From contig NRSV01000059.1 of the NCBI GenBank assembly GCA_002286855.1, positions 62,001-126,000 of the forward strand: a DNA stretch of 64,000 nucleotides, in the 5' to 3' direction. Under the pieces are notes generated by a model. The model saw only the letters and a list, made by a program, of their open reading frames with translations. It was not told the DNA's origin and did not search any database. This document shows positions 12,395 through 22,640 of this stretch, in pieces. The position numbers were made by a program, and so were the translations under genes. Each line of letters opens with the position of its first letter. Positions within the stretch are counted from its first letter, which is position 1. This stretch comes from Bipolaris cookei. Taxonomy: Eukaryota > Ascomycota > Dothideomycetes > Pleosporales > Pleosporaceae.

Positions 12395-13558
12395 AGACTG
12401 GTGGCGCTGTGCCAGGCGTGGAGGAGGGCAGGCTAGACATGTGTGTTGTGTTAGCGGCAGTTGCAGCCGGTCAGGTGCGATGGCGACGACGCTGCCCACG
12501 CCCGGTACCTGGACTGGGACGGCCAGCTGAGGCCTGTGTCCATGTCAGCGTCTGACCGTGCAGAGCCGGGCACTGGTGTTGGTGTGCAGGTATGGGTGTG
12601 CAGGCGGGGGTGCGGCGAGAGAGAGGCCCTTTGTTATCATGGCTCGCTCTGCTGCTCTCCCACAGCCCCGACGCGCGTCTCTGTTGGGCTAGCACACCTT
12701 TTGCGCCAAGCCAGGTCTAGGTCTGAAACCGTGCCTGCTCTGCAAAACTACTCGGGCGTTGTGATCCTCTCTACCACCGCAACCCAACCCGGCCTACCTA
12801 CCATCAACCCACTGCCTGCTCCTGTCTTGCCACGCTCGCCCCCGACGCTGCAGACAACCCGTACTCGCTCGTCACCCGCCCAGCCTACTTTTGTCGTCCA
12901 TCGCCCGCCCGCCTGCCAACCCCCCGCCCCGTCCAGGCGGTGAAGTCACTCTCAGCATCCCACTCGACAGGCTTCCGCCCATAACAACGCCTCAGCGCCT
13001 CAGCGCCCCCGCTCCCCTCGCGCTCAACTGCCCACCGCGCAGCCCACACAGGTATCCCCATATCAACACGCACAATTGACCAGCGCAATTTGCAGCCGCC
13101 CCACCCGTCGCGTGATCCCAGCTCTGCCAACAGGCACTTCTTGAGGGGCTTTGAGCCATTCTCCACACGGCGACAGCCTGCACCCGTCTGCCACCCTAAC
13201 CACCCGATTCGTTGACATCAGAGGTACGTGACGCTCTCTCCTCCCCTTCTTCCCCTCTGCTGCAGCCGCACGCGATGCATCGGTCGGCACCCAGCCAGCG
13301 TCATCGCCGTCGTCGTGGTAGTCGCTGTCCACGACACGCTCCTGCCGCCGTCCGTAGGCCTCGCGGCGGCACCCACAGACCTGCCAAACACAGACGGCTA
13401 GAGCGCCGCTAACACGGCCAGTGCAGCAAAGGAAGAAAAAAAGGCCCTCCGTACAAAGCCATCGCCTGTGCCACGCGCAAATCTTCCTCACCCACCCACG
13501 CGAGGTTCTTCCTTGCACCTTCAGCCACCCAACCCAGCGCCAGTAGCAAGTCACAGCT

Positions 13559-14712
13559 ATGGCCGAAACTGAGGTGGACTTGGATTCTATCATAGACCGC
13601 CTGCTCGAGGTCCGCGGCAGCAGACCCGGCAAGCAGGTCCAGCTCCTCGAAACCGAGATCCGCTACCTGTGCACTAAAGCTCGCGAAATCTTCATCTCAC
13701 AGCCCATCCTGCTCGAGCTCGAGGCACCGATAAAGGTCAGTCACAACGCGTAGTGCTGCGAAGCCCAGTGTCTGGCTTCAGAGCACCTACTGACTTTGCA
13801 TGCACTAGATTTGCGGAGATATCCACGGCCAGTACTACGATCTGCTACGGCTGTTTGAGTATGGCGGCTTCCCCCCAGAGGCAAACTACCTCTTCCTCGG
13901 TGACTACGTCGACCGTGGCAAGCAGTCGCTCGAGACGATATGCCTTCTCCTCGCGTACAAGATCAAGTACCCCGAGAACTTTTTCGTTCTGCGTGGCAAC
14001 CACGAGTGCGCCTCCATCAACCGCATCTACGGATTCTACGATGAGTGCAAACGGAGATACAACATCAAGCTATGGAAGACTTTTACCGACTGCTTCAACT
14101 GCTTGCCCATTGCCGCCATTATTGACGAGAAGATCTTCACCATGCACGGTGGCCTGAGCCCAGATCTAAACTCAATGGAGCAGATTAGGCGTGTCATGCG
14201 ACCTACCGACGTGAGTTTGATCCACGCACATGTCGAGCCAATTATTTGGACGCACACTGACGAGCATCTGTAGATTCCCGATTGCGGTCTTCTGTGCGAT
14301 CTGCTGTGGTCCGACCCAGACAAGGACATTACGGGATGGAGTGAGAACGACCGTGGTGTGAGCTTTACGTTTGGGCCAGACGTTGTGTCTCGTTTCCTGC
14401 AAAAGCACGACATGGACCTGATTTGTCGTGCGCATCAAGTCGTAGAAGACGGTTACGAGTTCTTCTCCAAGCGTCAGCTCGTGACGCTGTTCAGTGCACC
14501 CAACTACTGCGGTGAATTCGACAATGCAGGCGCAATGATGAGCGTCGACGAGAGTCTGTTGTGCTCATTCCAGGTAAGCCTAGAATGAGGGTGTGTGTGC
14601 ATCTATCTTTGCAAGTGCTGACAAATGACTGTAGATTCTCAAGCCTGCAGAGAAGAAACAAAAGTATGTCCCCAATCTCGGCAAACCTGCGTCTGGCGGT
14701 AAAAAGCGCTAG
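13559..14712 (+). CDS. GLC7: Serine/threonine protein phosphatase PP1 catalytic subunit
   Basis: Four exons (13559-13735, 13809-14210, 14274-14573, 14635-14712) encode 318 residues. All PPP-family metal and catalytic motifs are present: GDIHG with Asp63/His65, GDYVDRG with Asp91, and RGNHE with Asn123 and catalytic His124. Downstream are AAIIDEKIFTMHGGL, the RAHQVVEDGYEF segment and the SAPNYCGEFDN beta12-beta13 loop that binds microcystin-type inhibitors. LFSAPNYCG and the short basic tail (GKPASGGKKR) distinguish PP1 from PP2A, which ends in YFL. Role: dephosphorylation of Ser/Thr in mitosis, glycogen metabolism and morphogenesis, directed by RVxF-bearing subunits. The protein is slightly shorter than the usual 323-330 residues through its C-terminal tail. 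Introns are 73, 63 and 61 bases. The name follows the yeast homologue; in filamentous fungi it is called bimG or similar. Confidence 0.97.
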
Positions 14713-16425
14713 AGGCAGTGGCTGCTCTACTCATTGTGAATCAATACCAACTTCTTGTGCAGCAGGTTTGGGCGCCGTTAGATGATGGCAGTGGCCAGCC
14801 CCCCCGAGTCCGATGCCTCACGACGCGAAACATATACTCGATCTCGATTTCGTTACCCACTCTTTGGCTTTCCGACGGCCTTTGACGATTTCTACACAGT
14901 CCTGTCCTTCATTCTTTGTGATTCGAGTACCGTTGCGCGCGATGCAAAGGGAGACTGCGGTCGACGCTCCGTGGCGGACGATGCGACCTTTGACGACTGC
15001 CCTTTTGGACCTGCCGGCGACAAGAAGAGGCGGATGTTGTAGCAGGGCGAAAAAAGGCGCGCGATGGTAAACTAGCAGAGATGCGGACAAGAAACATGAT
15101 ATCAGGATAAAAAAGCACAAGGGGCATGACTAACGGCCTGGATACGTTTTATGGTTGTTGCATGTTCTACAAAAGGGTCTCTGTGGCGAGGATAGTCTGG
15201 ATTGTCTAAGGCGGGCTGGGTGGTGGGAAGCTATCAGTGGCCTTTGATTGGGCTTGTTCAGGCTATTGAAGCATTTCTGGACTCGTGTGGACTGCTCTGT
15301 CCTTTGGGCAAGGTAGAGGCTTTTTTACACGGGATGATGTCTGTCATTTTTCTTTCCTTGTTCTTTTTTTTTCTCGTTTGCCGCGTTGAACCAGCAACCT
15401 TTTGGGGATGAGGATGTAAGCTAGTAGTTTCGGAATGGAGTATGCGTATCCCCTTTGCGAGCGTGGTTTGCGAGTGCAGGGGCCATGAAGTGAGAGGTAT
15501 TTTAGTAGTATACTAAGTAAGTGCGCACGAGGGGCGGACGGTGGCGCTCGGCTCGTAGAGGGAACACGGACGAAGGCGAGACAGAGAACAGACGAGAGCA
15601 CGGCGAAGAAAGAAAAAATAAACAGGCGAGGAAACCATGACAGGATTCGGCCGATGAGCAAGAGATGAGACGTCTGCAATTGATTCTTGCCAGGGTTGGG
15701 GGTTGTTCTTTTCTTATTCTTGTTTGAGAGAAAGAGGAACAGGGAGAGAGAAGTGCGTCTTATTTCTTTTTGCTCTGCGTGAACCACGGCCGTGAAGGAG
15801 GCATGGCGAGGATGGACGAGACGGGCTTGGCTAGGCGGCACGATGATGTCAAGGGGAGCGTGCATTGATAGGGCTTGTGCTTGCACAGTGGGAATGCAAG
15901 GCCAGGCCTGAAGAAGAGCGTGTGGCAGTGCTCGAGGCCTCGTCGGGCGTCTTGGGCGTCGTCAGAGCTCGGCAGCGTGCGATCTAAGCGTAAGCGCCGC
16001 CTCCGCCGACCGTGGCTCCGGTCGCAGCCACCACCACCTGCCCGTTCCAATGTAGTCATCCTCCAGCCGCCTATTGATTCCCCAAACCTGGCCTTCACCC
16101 GCCTCGCCGTTCCTTGCTGTGCCCGTGTGCTGTCTCTCTCTTTCTCTCATCTCATCTCATCTCGTCTTCTTCTTCCCCACCATCGCACTCCCTCCATCCC
16201 TGTGCTGTTGCAGCACCCGCTTGGCTTTCAATGTGTGCGCTGTAGTCCCATCACCCCCCTTCGCGCCTGTCGTCACTCCTTTGCCCGCCCTCCGTCGCTG
16301 CGTCGCGCGCCTTCCGCCCAGCACCCAGCACCCACTACGGACACCACCACCACCACCCCACCCCTGCTACTGCCATGTTTTGAACATCTAAACAGAGGAC
16401 CGACGTCACTCTGTACGCAGCCGCC
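14713..16425. other. Intergenic, no gene seen
   Basis: 3' flank of PP1 and promoter/leader of SEC2. The last 400 bases are C/T-rich with TCTCATCTCATCTCATC near 16140-16160. The open reading frame that runs through this leader into SEC2 exon 2 reads low-complexity Pro/Ser sequence and is not proposed as coding. Confidence 0.55.
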
Positions 16426-18740
16426 ATGGCCGAGTATGCGTATGTCTCCCTGTCCTGTCCTGTCCTGCCCTGTCCTGTCCTGTCCTGCCCTGCCCTGCCC
16501 TGCCATGCCATGCACTGCCCTGCCACTACCGCTGCTACCCAAACACTGTACTGACATGCCGTCTCAACACAGCTTCATCGCACATTCGGCTCCCTGGGTC
16601 CACAACTCAGGCGCCATGACGCCCTCGCGGCTCCGCTCCCTATCTCCCATGCCCAAGAACCATGTCACCCGCTCCATCTCCACACCTCAGCTCGCCAAAA
16701 CCGCCCAGTCGCAGTCGCGGTCAGAAGCTGAGAGCGAAGGCATCAACACGATTCCTGACCCGCGCTCAGCGACTCCCCAACCCTCTCTTTTGCGCCATGA
16801 CTCAACCGACTCCCATCCCGACTTTAGTCAGGAGGTGTCAACCCTTAGCACCAAGCTCATCAACGCTATCAACCACTCCACCATGCTAGACGACTCGTTG
16901 CAGCAGACTAGGCACGAGCTGGAAGCTGCGAGGGAAAAGCTTATGCGCCTGGAAGCCCAGGTCAAGGAGCATGAAGACAAGATTGCAAAAGGTCTCTTGG
17001 TTGAAAAGGTGGTTTATGAAAAGATGGAGAAGCAAATGACCAACGAGTTAAGAGAAGAACGCAAGCGGAGGGCGCAGGCCGAGGCTGCCAAGCGGAAGAC
17101 AGATAGCGAGGTCGAGGCTTTGACAGCTGCTTTGTTTGAGGAGGCCAATGTGGTGAGTCGCATTGCATGCGCTAGTGACGCGTCACGACTGACCAGAACA
17201 GATGGTTGCAGCTGCACGCAAAGAAACTGAGGCTTCCGAGAAGCGCGGCGAACAGCTGCGACAGCAACTGGGCGACGCAGAGGTGCTTCAGCATTCTCTC
17301 CAGGACCAGCTGCAAGATCTCAAAGGCGTCGTAGAGAAGATGAGCTCATATGGCGACGACAACGAAAGCCATGTTCTGACAACCACCACTACTCCTTCGA
17401 CACCAGGCCTTTCACCTGCAGACAAGATGAGCAAACTATTCGAAGCCATGAACCTAACACCCAATACGCCTGGATCGGACGAAATCAGCCCCGACCACCC
17501 CCTTCACTTTTCGCATCTGATCCATCCCGTACTCCGTTCCGACCTTACAGCATTCAAGGAATTCCAAGACATGCTCAAGATTAGCGCTCGCTCATCAGCG
17601 CCAGCAAGTCGCGCCTCGAGCGGCAACTATGGCAGCCTTACTGTTCTCGGACTCGGTTCCCTGACCAACAGCTCCACTACTTCCCTGCCGTCCAAGTCAT
17701 CCATATCAATCAATAACTCTCCCCGTGAAAACGTTTCCACTGCAGGAATGCCAAACCTAAAGGACGACAAGTTTTACAAGCGCGCTCTGGTAGAAGATAT
17801 TGAACCAACATTGCGTTTGGATATCGCACCTGGATTATCCTGGATGGCACGCCGAACAGTTCTCAGCAGTATCAGTGCCGGTTCTCTGGTTGTTGAGCCC
17901 AATCCCACTCCTACATCGAGATTTCGAGTCCCAATTTTCCCTTGTTCGCTCTGTGGAGAGTCAAGGGCGGGTGAGCAGTATGCTCGCAAGTTTCGATTCA
18001 AGCCATCCGACACGGAGGATGCTCAGCGCTACCCACTATGCGACTATTGCTTAGCCCGAGTCCGTGCCACATGCGACTATATTGGCTTCTTACGCATGGT
18101 CGCTGCTGGCCACTGGCGGGCTGAAACGGACGAAGAAAGGAAGTCGGCTTGGGAAGAGAGCGTTCGTCTACGCGAGCGCATGTTCTGGACGAGAATCGGG
18201 GGCGGTGTTGTTCCGTCTTTTGTTCCTCTGCGCGACAGTCCCAGGAGTCCAACTTTTGCCAACAGCGATGCCTCGCTAGAACAGAGAATGAGCGAAGAGA
18301 GCGAAATATCTTTCGAACCCAGAGATATCACGGTCAATGGCCCAGCGAACGCAAACGAGCCGAGCAAGAGCGATGAAGATCCGTTTCAGAGCAAGGGAGG
18401 TGAAACACTGAAGCGAATTTCCATTGGCAAAACTGTCATTTCGGCGGATGCCAGCGGAAATGCAGACCTTGATTCCAAGTCGACCCCAGTTCAGCATGCA
18501 GAGGATAATGTTGAGCCAACGTCCGCTTTGAGCCAAGAAGAAGAAAAGATTGAGCGACGAGCCGAAGCCCAACTCCAGAAGGAGGTTCGCAAATCACTCG
18601 ACACAAAATGGGCCACTGGGCAGCCGCCGCTACGACGTCAGCGATCATCATCCATTCCTCCACCCGCGATTCAGGTACGGAAAAAGGAGGACCGACTCAG
18701 TCTGAGGATTCCCGGCTCTATGCCAGGGGCTTTTGAGTAG
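16426..18740 (+). CDS. SEC2: Rab GDP/GTP exchange factor Sec2-like
   Basis: Three exons (16426-16439, 16573-17152, 17202-18740) give 710 residues. The tiny first exon encodes MAEY and two thirds of an alanine codon. After a disordered stretch comes a long coiled coil at about 93-265 with the Sec2N hallmark LFEEANVMVAAARKE spanning the second intron; this parallel coiled coil is the exchange surface for Sec4/Rab8. After a Ser/Thr linker a second conserved block contains RALVEDIEPTLRLD and two CxxC pairs (FPCSLCGE near 446, PLCDYCL near 475) ending in WTRIGGGVVPSFVPLR. The C-terminus is acidic and disordered. Known role: activation of the exocytic Rab on secretory vesicles, upstream of the exocyst and hyphal tip growth. 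The start was chosen because only splicing from ATG GCC GAG TAT GC joins FIAHSAPW in frame. Confidence 0.92.
16447..16525. repeat. CCTGT/CCTGC pentanucleotide repeat inside SEC2 intron 1
   Basis: About 14 units of TCCTG/CCCTG with TGCCA variants fill most of the 133-base first intron (16440-16572). The intron is about twice the usual length here, consistent with repeat expansion. Confidence 0.9.
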
Positions 18741-19478
18741 AATGGTTCGGCGCCAACTATACTAATAATTCACTTTCCTATCATCAATAACCGCGTCATA
18801 ATTGGTCTTCTGGAGTGATAGCAATGGCGGTAGATGCTAATTGAAGGAGAGAATAACAGCATTTTATTTTTGTTTTCTTTTTTTCCAACTTGGGGAGCAT
18901 GGTTCTATGGCTTGTCAAAAAAAACCCCGGAAGGGAGGCAGGAAGGCAATGCAAAGGGAAAGAAAGGGAAATGCTCCGGTTTGACATGGTTGTAGTCTTC
19001 ACACCAGGGCCTGAATGGGATGGATATGGAATGGATTGATGGATGGATATGGAAGGGACAAAGGAAATGGGAAACTTGGGCGTTATATACCAGGAGTTTT
19101 GTGTTGTTATTGTCAACCACCTTTTATTTTAAACATCTATTTACTCCTGAGCATTGCGGGAGCGAGGCAGGCTGGGGAGATGGAGCAGGCAAAGGACACA
19201 AGTCGTGGGCTTTTTTTTGTCTTGTTATACCGATGAGTTGCATCTCTTGGGTTTCCGCTATTCCATCTAATGTACTATATCTATATAGCGAGGTAGAGGA
19301 GAAGAGAAACACAAAGATAACAGACTTATCATATTATTCATCCCATTTGTGCTCCCTTTGTTTGAAGAAAATGTACAAGAGACACCCAGTCATTGTTTTG
19401 AATTCATACAAACAGCCCGCTTTTGAGTAATGCATCTTGTGTAGAAGGAAAAACAGGAAAAGCGAATCACAGACGGTG
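18741..19478. other. Intergenic between convergent genes
   Basis: 3' flanks of SEC2 (+) and the Lrp1-like gene (-). AT-richer with GGAATGGATTGATGGATGG-like low complexity near 19030. No gene supported. Confidence 0.6.
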
Positions 19479-20411
19479 TTACTTCCTGCGTCCTCTACTG
19501 TTCTTCTTTCCGCCTCTCCCCTTTGCCTTTTTCTGCTTGTGCTTCTCACTCAATGAGCCATCGAGTAACGCAGTAAATGTTTCGCTGCGTGTCTTGGGCA
19601 CTTGATCTGCTGATTCGTCATCATCTTCACCACCTTCTTCTGCTTGTCCTTCCTCTTCTTGGTTCTCTTCTGTGTCCTGATTTGCAAGACGCGTATTGCG
19701 TTTCCTTGTGGCGCGAGTCGCTGGTTTGCTAGACTGCGCTTCCTCGGCCGTTCTATCCTTTTTAGACGGTCGACCGCGTTTCCTGGGTTGTGGTGTATCG
19801 GCTTCGGGCCCGTCTTGCACACGCGCCTTCTTAACTACTGGTTCCCCTTCCAGTCCTTCTAGCACTTGCTCATCCTCTTTATTCTCTTCTTCTTGTTCCT
19901 CCGCCTCCCTCTTCTTAGGCATCACATTCTGCACCTCCCTTTCCTCGTTATCAAATTTCTTGTTGATCTGCTGCGCCTTGAGATGCGCCTGCGCTCGCTC
20001 CTTGGCCATGCGCTCCTGCCTCTCTAAATCGTACTTGTCGTTGCCTGATAGCCCATGTTTGATGAAACGCCCCGCGGCTGCGACATCGAGGCGCGCTCGT
20101 CCCTCTGCACTCCCTTTTATGCCGCGATCCTCGATTTCCTTGATTTTATTGTTGTATTGGCGTAGACGCGCGATTTCTTTGAAGATGGCGTGCTCGGTTG
20201 CGTTGATGCCAGATGCCGTCAGCGAGGCGAAGAGAAGCGACTCAATGGCGTATGCAGCGAGGCAGTAGAGTTTGGCTTTGTCGAGGAGGGGGAGCGATGA
20301 TGCGGTTGTCGAGAGCGGTTTCGAGAGTAGTGGTTCGAGAGCGGTGGTGAGCTCGTCAATGTCGACTTCAAGGTCTTCTACCAGGTCCGGGAGATCGATT
20401 TGCGGGTCCAT
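19479..20411 (-). CDS. LRP1: Exosome-associated protein Lrp1/Rrp47 (Sas10/C1D family)
   Basis: Single exon of 310 residues. Residues 1-110 form the Sas10/Utp3/C1D domain: an acidic helical start, LDKAKLYCLAAYAIESLLFA (the classic C1D helix), then LRQYNNKIKEIE. Next is the conserved FIKHGL segment (about residue 125). Yeast Lrp1 is about 184 residues; this protein adds a long Lys/Glu-rich tail with an AT-hook-like KRGRPSKKD and ends in a basic cluster (KAKGRGGKKNSRGRRK). Known role: Lrp1 binds Rrp6 and aids the nuclear exosome in 3' processing of rRNA, snRNA and snoRNA; mammalian C1D also binds DNA. The basic tail suggests RNA or DNA binding (inference). It is divergent from the reductase gene, with 427 bases between. 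Confidence 0.9.
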   Translation of the reverse strand: MDPQIDLPDLVEDLEVDIDELTTALEPLLSKPLSTTASSLPLLDKAKLYCLAAYAIESLLFASLTASGINATEHAIFKEIARLRQYNNKIKEIEDRGIKGSAEGRARLDVAAAGRFIKHGLSGNDKYDLERQERMAKERAQAHLKAQQINKKFDNEEREVQNVMPKKREAEEQEEENKEDEQVLEGLEGEPVVKKARVQDGPEADTPQPRKRGRPSKKDRTAEEAQSSKPATRATRKRNTRLANQDTEENQEEEGQAEEGGEDDDESADQVPKTRSETFTALLDGSLSEKHKQKKAKGRGGKKNSRGRRK

Positions 20412-20838
20412 TGTTGGAGATTTCGAGTCGCAACTGTGGTGATAGAGTTACAGTGGGTTGCGACTATGCGCGGCGGGGATATTGGGGTTATAGGGTTGTG
20501 CTTGGTACGGTACGGTCGCGAAGTTGAGTTTAGAGAAAAGTAAAGGGCCGTGCATACGTAAACCCGCGCTGGCTCCGACTCTGAATCTCTAGTTGGTGAC
20601 CCTCCGATCTCTTATAGCGTTATTCACCTATCTTCACAAGACCCCAGTAATACCCCGTCTTCGCTGTTAGTCACGCCAAATTACCACATATGTGAACATA
20701 AAATCGATCAAGCTGTCTTCCTTCTTCGTCTCGCAATTCGTCCCCAGGCTGCGGCCTCGGATACCCTATATACGCGCAAGATGCAACGTCGGTAGCAATT
20801 GCGTACGCCGGGTGGCTTACACTCATTCGAGGAATCTC
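20412..20838. other. Divergent promoter with an AUG-less open extension of the reductase
   Basis: Upstream region shared by LRP1 (-) and the reductase (+). From 20671 to 20838 the reductase frame is open but has no ATG. It would encode an Arg/Ser-rich basic segment (for example RLRPRIPYIRARC) that looks like a mitochondrial presequence. The frame is closed by TAG at 20668-20670, which follows a pyrimidine-rich tract and could be an intron acceptor. Confidence 0.5.
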
Positions 20839-22333
20839 ATGACAAGCTGGAAAAAGGAAGAGAGTGTGGCTATGGAGGACAAGTCGCTGGATGCGTATGT
20901 GGTGCGAGTAACCTTATACCTTTGCGAAACTCACTCTTAACAGCAAAGATGAACCCGCCGCTTCGCCAATTTCTCGTAATACCGCCGATTTCTATCGCGC
21001 CAAACCTGTAGTGGACCGGAGAATTCATATCATGGGCATTGGAAATGTGGGAAGCTTCATTGCACATGCTCTTCGGGGGATTCCCAACCCCCCTCCAGTG
21101 ACGCTGTTATTTCCGCGATGGGAGAGGCTGAAGGAGTGGAATGATTCGCCGAAAAAACTGACCTTGATCACTGACGGGGATGCCGAGGTGCAAGAAGGAT
21201 ATGATGCTGAACTGGCTATACCGCGCATACGATATCATGGGAAAGAGGTGGGCTTGGACGTTTCGTCTACGGAGACTGTAGGAGACGTCACTATCTTGGA
21301 AGGAGAATCAACAGAGCCCATAAGTTCTCTGATAATCTGCTCCAAGGCACCGTATGTCTTGCAAGGGCTGTCATCTGTGAAACATCGACTACACAAAGAC
21401 TCTGTCGTTTTATTCTTGCAGAATGGAATGGGGATCGTTGAGGAGGTCAACCGGGAAATCTTTCCTGATCCAGCGACAAGACCACATTACATGTTGGGCA
21501 TCAATTCGCACGGAATGCACACCTCGACAGATGGGCAATTTACGACTGTTCATGCTGGATTCGGGACCATCTCCTTGGGTATATTGCCGCATGAACGAGA
21601 CCGCCAGCCAGACTCACCCTACATACCCAAGCCGAAGTTTTCTGCTCCAAAAGATAGCCTGCCAGTATATCCCGATCCTCCTGATAAACTCAATCCTGAA
21701 TACCCTCCTCCAAGCAGCGCAAAGTTTTCCTTTACACCAAACCAACGTCATCTACTGCGCACTATTCTCCGCACACCAGTGCTCAGCGCAACATCCTTCT
21801 CACCGCCCGATCTGTTGCAAATGCAGCTCGATAAGCTTGCAGTCAATTGCATTATCAACCCTTTGACTGTGCTTCTTGACGCACGAAACGGCGCTATTCT
21901 AAACAATTACGCCTTGACGCGTACAATGCGTCTTCTCCTCTCAGAAATTAGCCTTGTCATCCGCTCCCTGCCTGAACTCCAATACATTCCCAACGTCCAA
22001 CAGCGGTTCGATCCCGGCCGTCTGGAAACTGTAGTCGTCGCGGTAGCAAATCTTACTCGAGACAATGTGAGCAGTATGCTGGCGGACACGAGAAAGGGCA
22101 TGCAGACGGAGATTGACTACATCAATGGGTGGGTAGTAAAGAGGGGCGAGGAATTAGGCATCCGGTGTGCGATGAACTACATGCTTGTGCAGTTGGTCAA
22201 GGGCAAGAGAATGGTGGTGCAGCATGAGATTGAGGATAGTGTGCCACTGGTTAAGCCCAAGCAGGCGAGGGCTGACACGGAGTTGGATGTTAGAGAGGGT
22301 GTGGCTGGGGCTATTGAGAAGGGGAAGTTGTGA
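20839..22333 (+). CDS. 2-dehydropantoate 2-reductase (ketopantoate reductase) family protein
   Basis: Exon 1 (20839-20894) and exon 2 (20944-22333) join across a 49-base GTATGT...CAG intron, giving SLDA-KDEPAASP; 481 residues from this ATG. The nucleotide-binding motif GIGNVGS lies in HIMGIGNVGSFIAH. SSLIICSKAPYVLQGL carries the Lys that aligns with the E. coli PanE catalytic region, and LDKLAVNCIINPLTVLLD is the canonical second-domain motif with the other active-site Lys. Family reaction: NADPH-dependent reduction of 2-dehydropantoate to pantoate in coenzyme A synthesis. Insertions (for example the Pro-rich stretch after LPHERDRQPD) and the size, compared with about 300 residues for PanE, mark the larger fungal paralogue group, so the substrate is uncertain. 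The start is the first in-frame ATG; the frame stays open upstream, so the true N-terminus may be longer. Confidence 0.85.
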
Positions 22334-22640
22334 TGGATAGTCTGGCATATATAGTCGTTCACCTACTATTCTATTCCATGTTCTATAACATGATTTTGGG
22401 CTAGATGGGGTTGCTGATTATAAAACCAATATGCTAGTGATCCAATGTAAGTAAATCTTGATAAATGGACATCCAATCTGCCTCTGATCTATGTTCTCCC
22501 TGGCAACACACATAATGGTTTGCATGTACTTTTTAGCCAACTACAGCAGCGTGAAATTCACGTACAAAGAAAGCAATCTGAAGAGTTCAAAGCTCATCAC
22601 TTCATTATTGCATATGTCACACACTCGAACCCCCAACTAT
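22334..22640. other. Intergenic between convergent genes
   Basis: AT-rich 3' flanks of the reductase and photolyase genes. Nothing else seen. Confidence 0.7.

Larger units (their letters stand above)
11251..13558. other. Intergenic with two tandem repeats and a C-rich leader
   Basis: Begins as 3' flank of the LRR gene. It contains short ATATAT and GGATGAAT repeats near 11870-11900, a 16-base tandem repeat and an 11-base minisatellite (listed separately), and from about 12730 to 13558 a strongly C/T-rich region that is the probable promoter and leader of the PP1 gene. A GGTACGTGA at 13219-13227 could be a donor of a leader intron. No gene supported. Confidence 0.55.

Noticed and set aside
15875..16572. 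N-terminal extension of SEC2 through an uninterrupted frame
   Set aside because: The reading through the leader and the CCTGT repeat is low complexity; splicing from ATG 16426 gives the short N-terminus and uses a good GTATGT donor.
19550..20268. Open frames of 72-190 codons on either strand across LRP1
   Set aside because: Shadows of the real gene; their composition follows from the Lys/Glu-rich coding strand.
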